From contig JBBBDQ010001186.1 in NCBI GenBank assembly GCA_037127315.1, forward strand, positions 4,131,396-4,195,395: a DNA stretch of 64,000 bases, read 5' to 3'. The DNA is from Ascarosepion bandense (lineage: Eukaryota > Mollusca > Cephalopoda > Sepiida > Sepiidae). The notes under the pieces were generated by a model that did no database searches, had not been told where the DNA came from, and was given only the letters and a program-made list of their open reading frames with translations. The first letter of the stretch is position 1, and each line of letters starts with the position of its first letter. Shown piece after piece: positions 53,945 to 64,000 of the stretch. The translations under genes and the position numbers were made by a program.

Positions 53945-54257
53945 TAGAGGATGTGCATAGTGGGGCAGTGGATATCGATTCGGAACGACAAATCGAGAAG
54001 CCGAGTTCGAATTCAAGTTGAATTTCATGTATTCACTTACGCGCAAATACCCTTGGGAAAAGTATTAATCCGTCTCTTCTCTCCAGTTATGGATTAAATA
54101 ATAGAACAGATTGGGTTCTATAGCCTTGGCTGTTAACCTGCGCAGAAAGCAATGGCAACCTACTGCGAAATAATCTTCTGCCTTAGTCAGCCATGTCTCT
54201 TTCGAGACATGATCGCCCAATGCGTGTATTACGTATGATACTAAACTGACTGACCAG
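53945..54257 (+). mobile_element. SINE (family S)
   Basis: Head ggggcagtggatatcgattc, B-box gttcgaattcaagt, 3' end gtatgatactaaactgactg. Confidence 0.88.
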
Positions 54258-54635
54258 CTTGGCGGCAATGTCTTATTTTAGAACTGAAACCGCTTCTCTC
54301 ACAATTCTCGTTTGAAGAAATATCTTCTAGGTCTTTACTTTTCAGTTAAAGTTTTTCTTGAAAAATTTAAATACGATGTCAGTCATGATTTGCTGTTTTC
54401 TTTATTCATATTTCTTTTAATGTTCTCTCGCCTTTCATAGAGTTTTCATCAGATTCCTTCACATTCAGTAACCCCCTTGAGCCTCCGTGGCTTTATTGCC
54501 TTGCTTGGGATGAAATGATTTTAAAAAGAACAGAAAAATAAGAGAATAGAATAAGTTAAAGTGTATGAACATTCCAAAAAAAATTCCGTAATTTTTAGAG
54601 CAGAGCAATTTTTTTTTTCGGACATGAATAAGATT

Positions 54636-55146
54636 ACCACCACGTTTAATTTCGTTGTTTTTCTTTTTTTTTTCTTTTTTCAGTGCAGACCTATCGATTG
54701 TTACTGAAACTTTCCGATTATCAAAAAAATCAGTTTCTCATACAACGTTAAAGTAAATCGATCCTCCATTTTCAATCCACTATAAGGTTGTATGAGAAAC
54801 TGGTCCCACCCACTAAAATTGTTTAATTGTTTTTTGTCATTCGTAAAGTTTGAGGTGTAAAAGATAATATTACACCGAAAAAAGTTCAAAAAATTTGATA
54901 ATGAACAAATTTACAGGTGGCGGTAATGTCGTGCCGGCGACTGGTTTCAAAATGGAGGCTCGATTTACTGTAACTTTGTATGAGAAACTGATCCCCCAGG
55001 AAAATGTTTACATATTAAAATTTTTCAATTTTTTTTTTTTTTGTCAATCGTAAAGCTAAGTGGGTAATCGATAGGTGTGTGCTACAAAAAAGTAAAAAAG
55101 AAAAGAAAAAAAAGAGAAACAACAAAATTAGACGTGGTGGTAGTCT
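54636..55146. mobile_element. Long-TIR foldback (about 510 bp)
   Basis: Ends attaccaccacgt...acgtggtggta. Inward, both sides share a poly-T/A stretch, then cacctatcgatta/gacctatcgattg, gtcattcgtaaag/gtcaatcgtaaag, and the gtatgagaaactg word. Arms of roughly 230-250 bp, imperfect. No coding sequence. Confidence 0.78.
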
Positions 55147-55162
55147 GCTTCAGATCCACTTT

Positions 55163-56310
55163 TTTAAAAATCATCACACCCCAAGCAAGGCATTCTACAG
55201 CGACTGTTGCGCAGGGGGTTACATAGAGTAAAGTGATGAGAAAGAAGGGTTAGTTATAGGAAATGTCAAGAGGAGAGTAATAGACGGATAAGAATACCGA
55301 GAATGGGGGTAGAGTAGATGAAAAAAGAGCTTGAGAGAATGAATGCGAGTTAATGTGATAGATGTCTATTGACCTTACATTTAAATTCCTGGAGATTGTA
55401 GCTGTCGGGGAAGCAAGTATATGGAAGGAAATTCTACAGGTGGGAAGTGCGTGAAAAGAAGCTGTTAGAGTAGAAATTGCGGTTACATTTTATCGGTTTC
55501 ACTGTAAACTGGTGGGACCTAGTTGCTAATCTAGTAGCTCATGTAAATTCATACCTAGGGAGCACCAGTGATCTAAGTTCATTGGAGCAGAAGCCGTGAA
55601 AGTATTTGTAGTTGACGGATAGAAAAGCCACGTCAAGCCGGTGAGAAAGCGACTGCAGCCAAGCTGCCAAGTCGGTATCGATCACATTACAGATTCTCCG
55701 ATGGATTTTGTCAACAACCCCGAGGTGAATAACAGGGGCACCCGACCAGATGTGGCAGCAGTATTCAATACACGGGCGGATGGTAGATTTATATATGTGC
55801 AGGATAGATTCAGACGGGAAAAACTTCCTGGCCCTGAACAGTGAACCAACCTTCTTAGCAGCGGATTTAGCAATGAAGTCGATATAGTCATTCCCCTTGA
55901 GGTCCGCTGAGTGTGTTAGGGCAAGAAGGCGTACTGTTTTACTCTCAAGGAGACTAGCCTGTTCCATGCTAATGGGGTGACGGGTAGGAGTGATTGTCTA
56001 TGATAGTTAATAGATAGCAGCTTCGTTTTGGAAGCATTAAAATTTACGAGCCATTTCTTACCCCAGTCCACTACGGATTGGAGGTCCTTCTCAAGCTCCG
56101 CAACGTGGTTTGCTTTGTCAACCTCAGCAGATTTTTGATCGGTGGTGTCGTCGGCGTACATGCCTACGTGGGATCTTATAACATCGGGGAGATCGTTAAT
56201 GTAGATCAGAAAAAGCGTAGAACCTAGAATATAACCGACCTTTTTAGCAGCGGATTTGGAAATGGATTCGATATAGTCATTCCACTTGAGGTCCGCTGAG
56301 ATATATTCGA
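55163..56310 (-). pseudogene. CR1/Jockey-like LINE with YADD motif, rearranged
   Basis: The longest copy of this family here. Minus strand from about 56230: ILGSTLFLIYINDLPDVIRS, GMYADDTTDQKSAEVD (motif C intact), LEKDLQSVVDWGKKWLVNFN, ASKTKLLSINYHRQ; then ADLKGNDYIDFIAKSAAKKV, RPCIEYCCHIWSGAPVI, RRICNVIDTDLAAWLQ, KYFHGFCSNELRSL, and the tail at 55163-55190. Beyond 56235 a second copy of the ADLKWNDYIESISKSAAKKV block stands upstream of the RT motif, so a downstream segment is duplicated out of order. Stops and frameshifts are present. Confidence 0.85.
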
Positions 56311-56524
56311 AACAAGCGGCATGGTGTCCCTATTCTCTTTATTGAATTTTCCCATTCAGCCATATTTAATATTTCCTCCTCTTCTTTTTCCATATTTTCT
56401 TTTTTTCTGTTTATCCTATATTTCTTCGTTTTCTTTAATAAGTTCTTTTCTGCTTCACTTCTGTGTCTATTTTCAAAACGAACATTAACATTTTTATTGC
56501 AGTCTTCATTTCCATGTTCTACAA

Positions 56525-56885
56525 GTTCAACCATTCTAAATTCTTCATTTTTCATTCTAAATTCATTTTTCATTCTAAATTCTTCATTTTTCAATCTAAA
56601 TTCATTTTCATTCTAAATTTTTCATTTTTCATTTTAAATTCTTCATTTTTCATTCTAAATTCATTCTTCGTTCTAAATTCTTCATTTTTCATTCTAAATT
56701 CATTTTTCATTCTAAATTCTTCATTTTTCATTCTAAATTCATTTTCATTCTAAATTCTTCATTTTTTTATTCTAAATTCATTCTTCGTTCTAAATTCTTC
56801 ATTTTTCATTCTAAATTCATTTTTCATTTTAAATTCTTCATTTTTTATTCTAAATTCATTCTTCGTTCTAAATTCTTCATTTTTC
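56525..56885. repeat. Minisatellite of (ttctaaattcttcattttt)-type units
   Basis: Two alternating words, attctaaattcatttttc and attctaaattcttcattttt, about 18-19 bp each and about 19 units. Open frames on both strands are artefacts. Confidence 0.93.
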
Positions 56886-57436
56886 TGCTGTTCACCCTCC
56901 GTTATTTTTTCTTTCTTCTTTTCTTTTTCCTTTTTTTTTTTTTAACGTTTCCATCGCTTTCATATCCTCCTCCTCCTCCTCCTTATTCCGCTGAAGGTTA
57001 CCCGCGGGGAATAGAACAGCTAATCAATCAGTGATTAAAAAATAATGAGACTATTTTCGTTTCTGAGAGATTAAAAACAAATAAGTTAATTTTCTTTTTG
57101 CAATTAGCAGTGCGAGTTATCGGCTCTGCACTGGTCGTCAGCGTATTTCCCGCCTAAAACATGACATCACGTGGGTAAAGCTGCATTTCAGTCACGTGAA
57201 TCAACACTTTTGTTCATTTGGAATTTGTCAAAAAAAGATTTTTTTCTTTTTTTTCTTTTTTAGAATCATTGAATAAAAAGTTAAAATAAAAACACGTTTC
57301 ACTTTTTTTTTCTTTGCAAAATATAAATAGAAATGAGAACGAAGACATCAGAAAACGTGTTCTCTAAGAAGAAGCGTGATCGTTACTGTGTAACTTTTTT
57401 TGTCTAGCATCATTGTCTTTGTTGTTTTTATCTCTA

Positions 57437-58706
57437 GCATCATAGCCCGGCATTGCCTGTGCAACTCAGAACATTTTAGTAGTAGGAGAAGATGCCAATG
57501 AGAGGAGTAGATGGAAATCATTTATTAAAAGTTGGAAAGAAGAGCTGAGGCTGTTAGTAACCAGTTTGAGCATTAAGAAGAAGGCATTATATTCGAACGG
57601 AGTATAAAGTGTAGTTTTAGTGCCGGTCATACTTTTGTCTCCTTCTAAGGGGGGTGGGGGTTCTTTGATCTGGAAATGAATAGAAAACATTTACAGGAAG
57701 TGGAGTTAGTAATAAATAAGATAGAAGTTTATCTGTTTAAATGTAAATAGTCAAACTGAACCCAGTTTAGCAATCTCAGTGCCGCGGCAGTAACACATGC
57801 ATAAGGAGTTTGACCAGGATGCCTGTTACTTTAACTGAAGATGGCTGCTAAATTACTTGAAACGCAATGTTTACAATACTTACACAAACATCAAATCTCG
57901 TGATGCAATAATGTTTATAATATTAAATAGATAAATTCCTTTAAAACTCGATTTAAAACTCGGTGATATAAAAAAAAAAATTATATGAAAAAACCGTTGT
58001 TTCAAAATTGTTCAAAAATTCCATTAAAAAATCTATTTTCTTTTGTTTTGCGTAAACGTGATTTGATGCTTTGTGTGATATTGTAAACAACATTGCGTTT
58101 GTTTTTGTTTCAAAATTACGGGGGAAAATATTTACACTTTTTGTTGACTAAATGAATTTAGCATAAAAATAAAAATGATTTATTTTGTTTTACTGAAATT
58201 AGAAATATAAAAACTCCTGCGCTCTCAGTTCAGAGATTTTCGAAGAATATTTAAAAATGTAGGCATTTAATTTTAGAGGAAAATGTTACATTAATGCCAC
58301 ACGAATTATAGACAGTTTCTTTGTTTCAAAATTACGGGGGAAAATATTCACATATTTTTTTGACCAAATTAATTTTTAAAACGTCGGAATTAAAATTAAA
58401 TATAAAATTTCATTTTTTTTAATAAAAAAAATTTTAGTCGCGTTTGACACGTGTGATTTGATTTCTGTGACGTAATGTAGCAACCATCTTAGATCTTAGA
58501 TGTTTTACGGAGTAAATATAAACAATCGGCTTCATTGGCCCAAAAGTGCGAAAGGGAAAATTGCTGAACTTAAACTCAAAAAGCATGTGTTGACCTGACT
58601 TCCCTGTAGATATGTATCCCTAGAACGTTTGAATGGCATAGCTTAAAAAATGTAGGCGTGCATAGGGAACAGTCACACACAGACTCACAGATTCCCTTTT
58701 ATATAT
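57437..58706 (+). repeat. Long CCCGGCA-start interspersed repeat
   Basis: Start ctagcatcatagcccggcat, end cagtcacacacagactcaca then gattcccttttatatatatag. The start and the C/A-rich, ta-rich end mirror the shorter repeats at 4391 and 27990. The interior contains a duplicated word (acgggggaaaatatt at about 58120 and 58336). No ORF recognised. Confidence 0.55.
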
Positions 58707-59424
58707 ATAGATTCTTTTTGGCGTTTTGGTCTGCTGTATCCTCCGGTTGGCTAGTATTCTCTTAAGTTCTGAGATAAAACTTTGTCTACATATTCAGTGG
58801 AATATTCGCATCAATGTCGTTTGTATCACACCGTTTCGGTCGATTCTGCTCTCCGACTATTCAAGTCTAGTTTGACGTCCTGAGACGATCATCATCACAT
58901 AATAATGCTTTTTCTTTACTTTCTTCGTTAGTTAGTACCTACGTTACGACTTGTTATTACCTTAGATAAACAATGGACCATTTCCGTTTGAAGACAGACG
59001 AAAAAGACATAACTGCTTCGTTTCAATAAGAAAGAAAAAAAAAAGAAAGAGAAGATAACGTCTCTTTCAGTGAATTAGATGTGCTTGAGTTTTGTTTAAT
59101 GGCATATCAACACCTCTGTGAGTTATTTAATGCCAAAAAGATAGGGTGTTATGGTGTTGTTTTAATGTTCAGTTATAGTGAGAAGGTCGACTTAGATTTT
59201 AATGAATTTTTTTTAGAAAACTAAAAATGTCTTCTAGTTTTGTATTCAAATATTTTTTGCTGAGAATATTTTTTTTCTTCAAAAATGTATTGTCGGTAAT
59301 ACTTTTCCTTCAAAAATATATATTTTTCTATAAAAGTAATTTTTTATGTATATATTTCTATAAAAATGTATTTTTATACTTTCAGAGTGTTTTGACCTCA
59401 GTTTGGGTGTCAACTATTTGCCCA
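58707..59424. other. No recognisable feature
   Basis: AT-rich, with short tandem aaaaatgtatttt-type words at 59280-59380. Confidence 0.45.
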
Positions 59425-59572
59425 TAACTGAGACACTAACAGGTGCTACCACTCTGGGTGAGGGTGGACCTGAGAACAACAGCAATTAAGAGGTGGTTCC
59501 ATGCTTCTCATAACCTCCCAATCAGAGGCCTTGTTGCCGGATGCAATTTACCGTCATGCCCAGGACCCAGTG
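59425..59572 (+). repeat. Interspersed repeat shared with 21.95 kb
   Basis: Opposite-strand partner of 21953-22100; see the shared words there. Ends near catgcccaggaccc. Confidence 0.85.
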
Positions 59573-59654
59573 AATTAGAAAAAAATTATTAATTTTAAAT
59601 TTTATAATTTTTATTTTCATTTGTACCCTCTTACTTATAATAATGACCTGCGTT

Positions 59655-59877
59655 TATATTTATAATTTTTATTGTCTCTCTCACTCACATCCTTTTCCTT
59701 GTGTTCTTTTCTCAAACCTCTCTACTCTCATCACACCAGTATTCTCATCCTTCTCTTACCCATTCCCTGACACTCCCTATAACGTATTCCTCTTTTTCGC
59801 CACTTTCCTCCTATATAACCCCCTGCATACCAGTAGCAGTAAAACTGCCTTGCTTGGGGTGAAATGGTTAAATTTTT
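59655..59877 (+). mobile_element. LINE 3' UTR and tail, tail-to-tail with the next LINE
   Basis: tgtctctctcactcacatcc to gccttgcttggggtgaaatg and an A/T junction. The poly-A runs directly into the poly-T of the minus-strand LINE at 59878. Confidence 0.85.
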
Positions 59878-60490
59878 TTTTTAATCATCTCACGGCAATC
59901 CACTGCCACTATTGCGCATGGGGCTACATAGGGGAAGGTAAAGAGAAGGAGTGGTTAGACATAGGGAATGTCAGGAGGAAGGTGACAGATGAGTAAGGAT
60001 AGCGAGGATGAGGGTCGGGCAGATGGGAAGAGTGCTTGATAGAATGGGAGCAGGTTAGTGTGTTAGGAGGTGTCTATTGACCTTACATTTAAACTCCTGG
60101 AGATTGTAGCCGTCGGGGAAGCAATCGTGTGGAAGAGAATTCCACAGTCGGGAAGTGCGAGGAAAGAAACTGTTGGAGTAGAAGTTACGGCTGCATTTTA
60201 TCGGTTTCACTGTAAAAGGGTGGGATCTAGTTGCTAATCTAGTATCTCGTGCAAATTCGTATTTAGGGGGCACCAGTGATCTAAGTTCATCGGAGCAGAA
60301 GCCGTGAAAGTATTTATAGAAGAGACACAGGGAAGCCACGTCTCGCCGGTGGGAGAGAGACTGCAGGCGGTCTGCCAAGTCGGTATCTATCACATTACAA
60401 ACCCTCCTCTGAACCTTATCGAGAAGCCCGAGGAGAACAGCAGGGGCACCCAACCAGATATGGCAGCAGTATTCAATGCTAAAATGGTAA
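59878..60490 (-). mobile_element. CR1/Jockey-like LINE, young copy
   Basis: Minus coding region from about 60486 to 60055, open: SIEYCCHIWLGAPAVLLGLL, DKVQRRVCNVIDTDLADRLQ, RRDVASLCLFYKYFHGFC, SDELRSLVPPKYEFARDT, SHPFTVKPIKCSRNFYSN, SRLWNSLPHDCFPDGYNLQ, EFKCKVNRHLLTH, stop. Near-identical to 26940-27400. The tail lacks about 14 bp of the usual gccttgcttgggg word. Confidence 0.9.
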
Positions 60491-61004
60491 ATTTTTTTTT
60501 TCATAACTTTTGTTAAATTTATTACACGAGGGAAAGGACTAAATAGCTAAAACCCAACAACTTCCTTATCTTCCTTTATTTTATTAAACGCATTGTAACA
60601 GCCTTCAAGACCTAACCATACATTTATTTAATAAATAATCATCAGAATATTAAAATAAAAAAAACCGTGAAATTTTCACGTTCATAGCTAAATATAATTT
60701 TTATTATTATTGTTATTCTCCTTAACGACACATGACCTAGTGGATGTAGAAGTCAAATAACTTACCTTTCAACATGGCTGTCTTCTTTTGTCTCCCTGTA
60801 GGAAGGTGAACATTCAAGAGTGTGGATATTGTGCTGAATATTTATTTATATACACACTGAAATTATCAGCCAATCAATGCTTACAGAATAGACTTGCCTG
60901 GAACAGAATGGAATCTCCCAGGTTATTATTTAAATCACCTACCAATTTGCCCTGGTGGTTTTTGGTCAGTCAAACCCAACTTCTATTCTAGTAGAGTACT
61001 GGCT

Positions 61005-61310
61005 GTTTCTTCCACAAGGTCTTTACAGCGGATATAGACTTTGGTTAGATCCTGATTTGATTCTTAGAGTTGCGAGTTCAATACCAGGCTACAGCAGTGG
61101 TGAACAAATAACTTGCAGGGTTAGAGAGAGATAACTCATGACTTCAAATTGAGGCTTCCCGCAAGGAATGGAGTATCATAATAAAGGGTTCGGTTTCAAA
61201 TTCCTAGCACCTGAAGAAGGTCGGAGCGTACAACGGCCGAAACGTCGTACAAATGGCAACAAAGATGAGGACAATAGTCCGAATAATGTAAATACTGTAA
61301 ATACTACCTC
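61005..61310 (+). mobile_element. tRNA-like segment plus Penelope-type terminal arm
   Basis: tRNA-like 61015-61105 (gcggatatagactttggtta...gagttcaataccaggctac) and arm 61180-61310 (aataaagggttcgg, ctgaagaaggtcggagcg, cggccgaaacgtcgtacaa) match 26435-26706 in the same order. In the arm, CTGAAGA, a five-pair stem ggtcg/cggcc and GAAAC resemble a hammerhead core, but I find no matching stem I. Confidence 0.65.
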
Positions 61311-61765
61311 ATCTCAGAAATATAGAGAAATAGAATGATCTATTATTAAACGTCGTACAAATGGCAACAAAGATGAGGACAATAGTCCAAATAATGTAAA
61401 TACTGTAAATACTACCTCATCTCAGAAATATAGACAAATAGAATGATCTATTATTAAACGTCGTACAAATGGCAACAAAGATGAGGACAATAGTCCGAAT
61501 AATGTAAATACTGTAAATACTACCTCATCTCAGAAATATAGAGAAATAGAATGATCTATTATTAAACGTCGTACAAATGGCAACAAAGATGAGGACAATA
61601 GTCCGAATAATGTAAATACTGTAAATACTGCCTCATCTCAGAAATATAGACAAATAGAATGATCTATTATTAAACGTCGTACAAATGGCAACAAAGATGA
61701 GGACAATAGTCCGAATAATGTAAATACTGTAAATACTACCTCATCTCAGAAATATAGACAAAGAG
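61242..61765 (+). repeat. 108-bp tandem repeat, five copies
   Basis: acgtcgtacaaatggcaaca starts at 61242, 61350, 61458, 61566 and 61674, exactly 108 bp apart. The first copy overlaps the end of the Penelope-type arm, so the repeat grew out of the arm's outer end plus about 70 bp of flank. Units are nearly identical. Confidence 0.97.
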
Positions 61766-61789
61766 ATTCTTTCCTTATTACGTGCACTA

Positions 61790-62110
61790 GAAATTTTAAC
61801 TTTCTCTTCCTGATGTTAAGTATAAGTGTCCTTTTTGTTGTCATTGTTTCTAGAACTTCGTTGTTGTTCAGACGTTCGGGCCACGGTATTCTCAGCATCC
61901 TTTTCTATAACCACATTTCTGTTGGGTCAAGACTCATCTTCATCTATGAGGAGATTTTTCAGCATTCACTGCCATATAGGACTGGTGTCAAATAGTTTTA
62001 TTACTGTCGTCCGTTAATAAACTTCCCAGGTATCGAATATGCTGCACCTATTTGATTTCGGCGTCTTCAATTTGTAATTTTGCATGTTGGACTGACCCTT
62101 AAAATGCCAA
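61790..62110 (-). pseudogene. RTE-like LINE fragment (RT C-terminal side)
   Basis: Minus strand in broken frames: KLQIEDAEIK, stop, VQHIRYLGSLLTDDSNK, then after a frameshift TPVLYGSEC, stop, KISS, and MSLDPTEMWL, stop, KRMLRIPWPERLNNNEVLET, MTTKRTLILNIR. It overlaps and extends upstream of the block present in the other fragments. Confidence 0.8.
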
Positions 62111-62810
62111 TAGTTTGAGTTGCAAAGGATCAAATGAGAACTCTAATCTTCTTCATTTTCGGAAAAATGATTGCTTTTTTTTCTGGTTTCCTTTTTGTTT
62201 TTTGTTATTTTTCATTTCTTTTTCTTCACTTGGTCGAGTCAGGTTTTTGATACACCGCTATCAGACTGGAAAGTGAAACCCCGATATAATAGCAGAAGTC
62301 AAGTCCATGTTTTATCTGATCTGACTCTTGTCAAGGTAGAGCACATCAGGAGGAACCAACCACTTTCTGAAGCTTTTTTCCAAGCATCTTTAGTTATGGA
62401 TCGTAGATACGAGCTCCGTTTGAGGCATGGAATCAACTTCAATTCCAACAGACTTTCAAAACAAGAAAGAACAACAATGTAACAAAAATTTATCATGATT
62501 GGCAAAAATTCAACAAAAAAAAAACTTTCATCATAATAGGCAAACATTCAGTGTCTATTTGGTGAGAATGTAACGTTACTAGTTTGTTTAGTTTTGAAGG
62601 TATAAAATATTACAAACCAGTTTCTATCCTCATTGAGCTGCTAGTGCTAAAAATTGTGTTCTCTGAGTCTGAATTTGTATTAGTTTAATACGCCTGGCTT
62701 TTGAGATCTGAACGTTTCACCTCCGAACAGGCCTGAATGAAAAGTTGGGATGTTCATTATGGTCATAAAAAGATTCTTCTGTGAGTTTTTGGGACAACTA
62801 TGAGTAACAC
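62111..62810. other. Unassigned stretch with a 103-codon open frame
   Basis: The plus frame 62171-62482 begins with a hydrophobic F-rich stretch (low complexity, T-rich DNA) followed by WKVKPRYNSRSQVHV and ERTTM. I recognise no domain and see no codon-bias argument. It could be a spurious frame or a host exon fragment; unsupported as a gene. Confidence 0.3.
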
Positions 62811-62814
62811 GGGA

Positions 62815-63070
62815 TGTACGTTGTGGTGCAGTGGATATCGACTTGGAGCGACAAATCGGGGAGCTGAGTTCGAATTCCAGGTGAATTTTTGCTTTCACTT
62901 ACGCACAAATACACGTAGGAAAGATATTAATCCATCTCTTCCCTCCAGTTATGGGTTAAATAATAGGATAAATTGGGTTCTACAGCTTTGGCTGGCAACC
63001 AATTTACCGCAGATATTAATGGCCACCTACTGCGGGATAATCTTCTGCACAGGCAGTCATGTCTCGAATT
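62815..63070 (+). mobile_element. SINE (family S), 3'-truncated
   Basis: Head ttgtggtgcagtggatatcg, B-box gttcgaattccagg, body to gcagtcatgtctcga, where homology stops. Confidence 0.87.
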
Positions 63071-63134
63071 TTGCTGTTGGTATCATCCCATTTGAGAAAC
63101 TTTGGGAATGTAGCCTCAAATTATAACGAGTGAA

Positions 63135-64000
63135 GAGTTAGCTCAATGATTTTGAAACTGCGGTCTTCAATGTCCGAAGAAGGCAACAGCAGGCAAAAAA
63201 AGACCATTAGCTCAATGACTTTGAAACTGCGGTCTTCAATGTCCGAAGAAGGCAACAGTAGGCAAAAAAAGACCATTAGCTCAATGACTTTGAAACTGCG
63301 GTCTTCAATGTCCTAAGAAGGCAACAGCAGGCAAAAAAAGACCATTAGCTCAATGACTTTGAAAATGCGGTCTTCAATGTCCGAAGAAGGCAACAGTAGG
63401 CAAAAAAAGACCATTAGCTCAATGACTTTGAAACTGCGGTCTTCAATGTCCGAAGAAGGCAACAGTAAGCAAAAAAAGACCATTAGGTCAATGACTTTGA
63501 AACTGCGGTCTTCAATGTCCGAAGAAGGCAACAGTAGGCAAAAAAAGACCATTAGCTCAATGACTTTGAAACTGCGGTCTTCAATGTCCGAAGAAGGCAA
63601 CAGTAGGAAAAAAAAGACCATTAGCACAATGACTTTGAAACTGCGGTCTTCAATGCCCGAAGAAGGCAACAGTAGGCAAAAAAAGACCATTAGATCAATG
63701 ACTTTGAAACTGCGGTCTTCAATGCCCGAAGAAGGCAACAGTAGGCAAAAAAGACCATTAGCTCAATGACTTTGAAACTGCGGTCTTCAATGTCCGAAGG
63801 AAGGAACAGTAGGCAAAAAAAGACCATTAGCTCAATGACTTTGAAACTGCGGTCTTCAATGTCCGAAGAAGGCAACAGTAGGCAAAAAAAGACCATTAGC
63901 TCAATGACTTTGAAACTGCGGTCTTCAAAGTCCGAAGAAGGCAACAGCAGGCAAAAAAAGACCATTAGCTCAATGACTTTGAAACTGCGGTCTTCAATGT
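63135..64000. repeat. 69-bp tandem repeat running off the right edge
   Basis: About 12.5 units; ctgcggtcttcaatg recurs every 69 bp from 63158. The period is a multiple of three, so all six frames stay in phase and long open frames appear on both strands (23-residue repeats such as MTLKLRSSMSEEGNSRQKK on plus and VIELMVFFCLLLPSSDIE on minus). One unit has one A fewer, which breaks the phase near 63750. I see no evidence that either strand is translated. Confidence 0.95.

Larger units (their letters stand above)
53635..54530 (+). pseudogene. Old LINE fragment interrupted by a SINE
   Basis: 53640-53812: FEYCYYLWSGASAIYSEILD, KIQRRI, stop, NVIDPDISHRLQSLSQC, NAGSLCLIYKYF. 54280-54530 continues with the 3' region and the tail ttgccttgcttgggatgaaatg. 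Same old subfamily as 14440-14893. A small rearrangement (53820-53945) and a SINE (53945-54257) lie between. Confidence 0.78.

Noticed and set aside
61215..61245. Hammerhead in the 61.2-kb arm (CTGAAGA, stem, GAAAC)
   Set aside because: No complementary stem I could be found around the core.

Overview
The window looks like repeat-dominated intergenic DNA from an invertebrate animal. A mollusc, and within molluscs a cephalopod, is my best guess. That guess rests on general character: AT-rich DNA, many (TA)n, (GT)n and (CT)n microsatellites, several tRNA-derived SINEs, Penelope-like elements (PLEs), Tc1 elements and 5'-truncated LINEs. No sequence search was possible. I see no convincing host gene, no rRNA and no functional tRNA. 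Every coding signal I recognise belongs to a transposable element, and almost all are broken.

Layout. 1-12.1 kb: LINE scraps, an inverted-arm Penelope fragment with a GIY-YIG endonuclease (3.4-4.2 kb), a CCCGGCG-type interspersed repeat, two tRNA-derived elements that end in a hammerhead-like motif, an element with terminal inverted repeats (6.8-7.7 kb), and long AT-rich stretches with nothing recognisable. 12.1-16 kb: LINE 3' ends, a broken LTR-retrotransposon gag, a tandem tRNA-like array, and nested SINEs and LINEs. 16-21.6 kb: one Tc1/mariner element whose transposase is split into three ordered pieces by later insertions, beside a minisatellite apparently grown from its terminal repeat motif. 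21.6-29.7 kb: SINEs, a hammerhead-bearing foldback, and two Penelope remnants.

29.78-44.53 kb is a single satellite array of about 125 copies of a 117-118 bp monomer. Its left edge has a three-monomer (352 bp) higher-order repeat. Diverged single copies of the monomer occur at 21.7, 22.8 and 48.3 kb inside interspersed elements, two of which carry a tRNA-like head, so the satellite probably arose from the tail of a SINE-like element. Part of the array looks like an unpolished assembly.

44.5-64 kb returns to SINE, LINE and foldback mosaic. It includes a 101-bp-arm palindrome that encodes a hammerhead ribozyme fold on each strand (46.86-47.08 kb), five more LINE 3' ends of one family, several pieces of a second (RTE-like) LINE family, a long-TIR foldback (54.6-55.1 kb), and tandem repeats of 108 bp and 69 bp at the right edge.

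The elements do not form a pathway. What links them is retrotransposition and transposition: autonomous LINEs, PLEs and Tc1 supply enzymes, SINEs and foldbacks presumably use them, and insertion into earlier insertions gives a readable relative chronology.
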